From Deltaproteobacteria bacterium (lineage in GTDB: Bacteria > Desulfobacterota > Dissulfuribacteria > Dissulfuribacterales > UBA3076): a stretch of 5,620 nt of DNA. The stretch covers positions 1 to 5,620 of the forward strand of contig JAUWHV010000038.1 in the NCBI GenBank assembly GCA_030605675.1, written 5' to 3'. A program made the position numbers and the translations under genes. The notes under the pieces were generated by a model that saw only the letters and a program-made list of their open reading frames with translations, searched no databases and was not told where the DNA came from. Below are positions 5,589 to 5,620 of this stretch, piece by piece; position 1 is the stretch's first letter, and every line of letters begins with the position of its first letter.

Positions 5589-5620
5589 GTTGATTCGTGA
5601 ATTCTGAATGGAGAAGGCAT

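Larger units (their letters stand above)
5215..5620. other. Non-coding, repeat-rich downstream spacer
   Basis: About 400 bases without a credible gene on either strand. It starts with GC-rich repeats just after the argJ stop and becomes AT-rich after about 5380. It holds a short direct repeat, an imperfect 10-bp tandem repeat, several hairpins, an AT palindrome and a TTCA-based tandem repeat. None of the hairpins is followed by a proper T-run on the + strand, so I cannot point to an intrinsic terminator for the operon. The last bases (GGAG at 5610-5613, then AT at the window edge) could be the ribosome binding site and start of a next gene, but this cannot be decided here. Confidence 0.7.

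Overview
The window looks like a chromosomal housekeeping locus from a Gram-negative bacterium. It is most likely a member of the Desulfobacterota (former Deltaproteobacteria), such as a sulfate-reducer relative. That placement is an inference from the protein sequences and from the style of the intergenic repeats; no rRNA or other taxonomic marker is present. The coding strand is entirely +.

Layout: 1-354 is non-coding and packed with repeats: a 25-bp direct repeat at both ends of the first 304 bases, a 25-bp inverted repeat of the TTCGATATTCG type, and a GC-rich palindrome in the leader of the first gene. Four closely packed genes follow: a membrane-anchored SPOR-domain protein (355-1017), a short ArgA-like GNAT acetyltransferase (1021-1476), SecA, the preprotein translocase ATPase (1481-4015), and ArgJ, ornithine acetyltransferase (4012-5214). 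Gaps are 3 and 4 bases and the last junction is a 4-base ATGA overlap, so the four genes almost certainly form one transcriptional unit with translational coupling. From 5215 to 5620 there is no supportable gene, only several different short repeats and hairpins.

Two of the four genes point to arginine biosynthesis. The GNAT probably makes N-acetylglutamate from acetyl-CoA and glutamate. ArgJ recycles the acetyl group from N-acetylornithine back to glutamate, and may also make N-acetylglutamate de novo. They flank secA, whose product drives protein export through SecYEG. The SPOR protein is probably a cell-envelope protein that binds septal peptidoglycan. The co-location looks like a conserved operon order rather than a dedicated new pathway.

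I did not find convincing evidence of a previously undescribed system. The coding part is ordinary and intact. The points most worth a second look are the nested repeats upstream of the operon, the possible two sources of N-acetylglutamate, and the repeat-dense downstream spacer.
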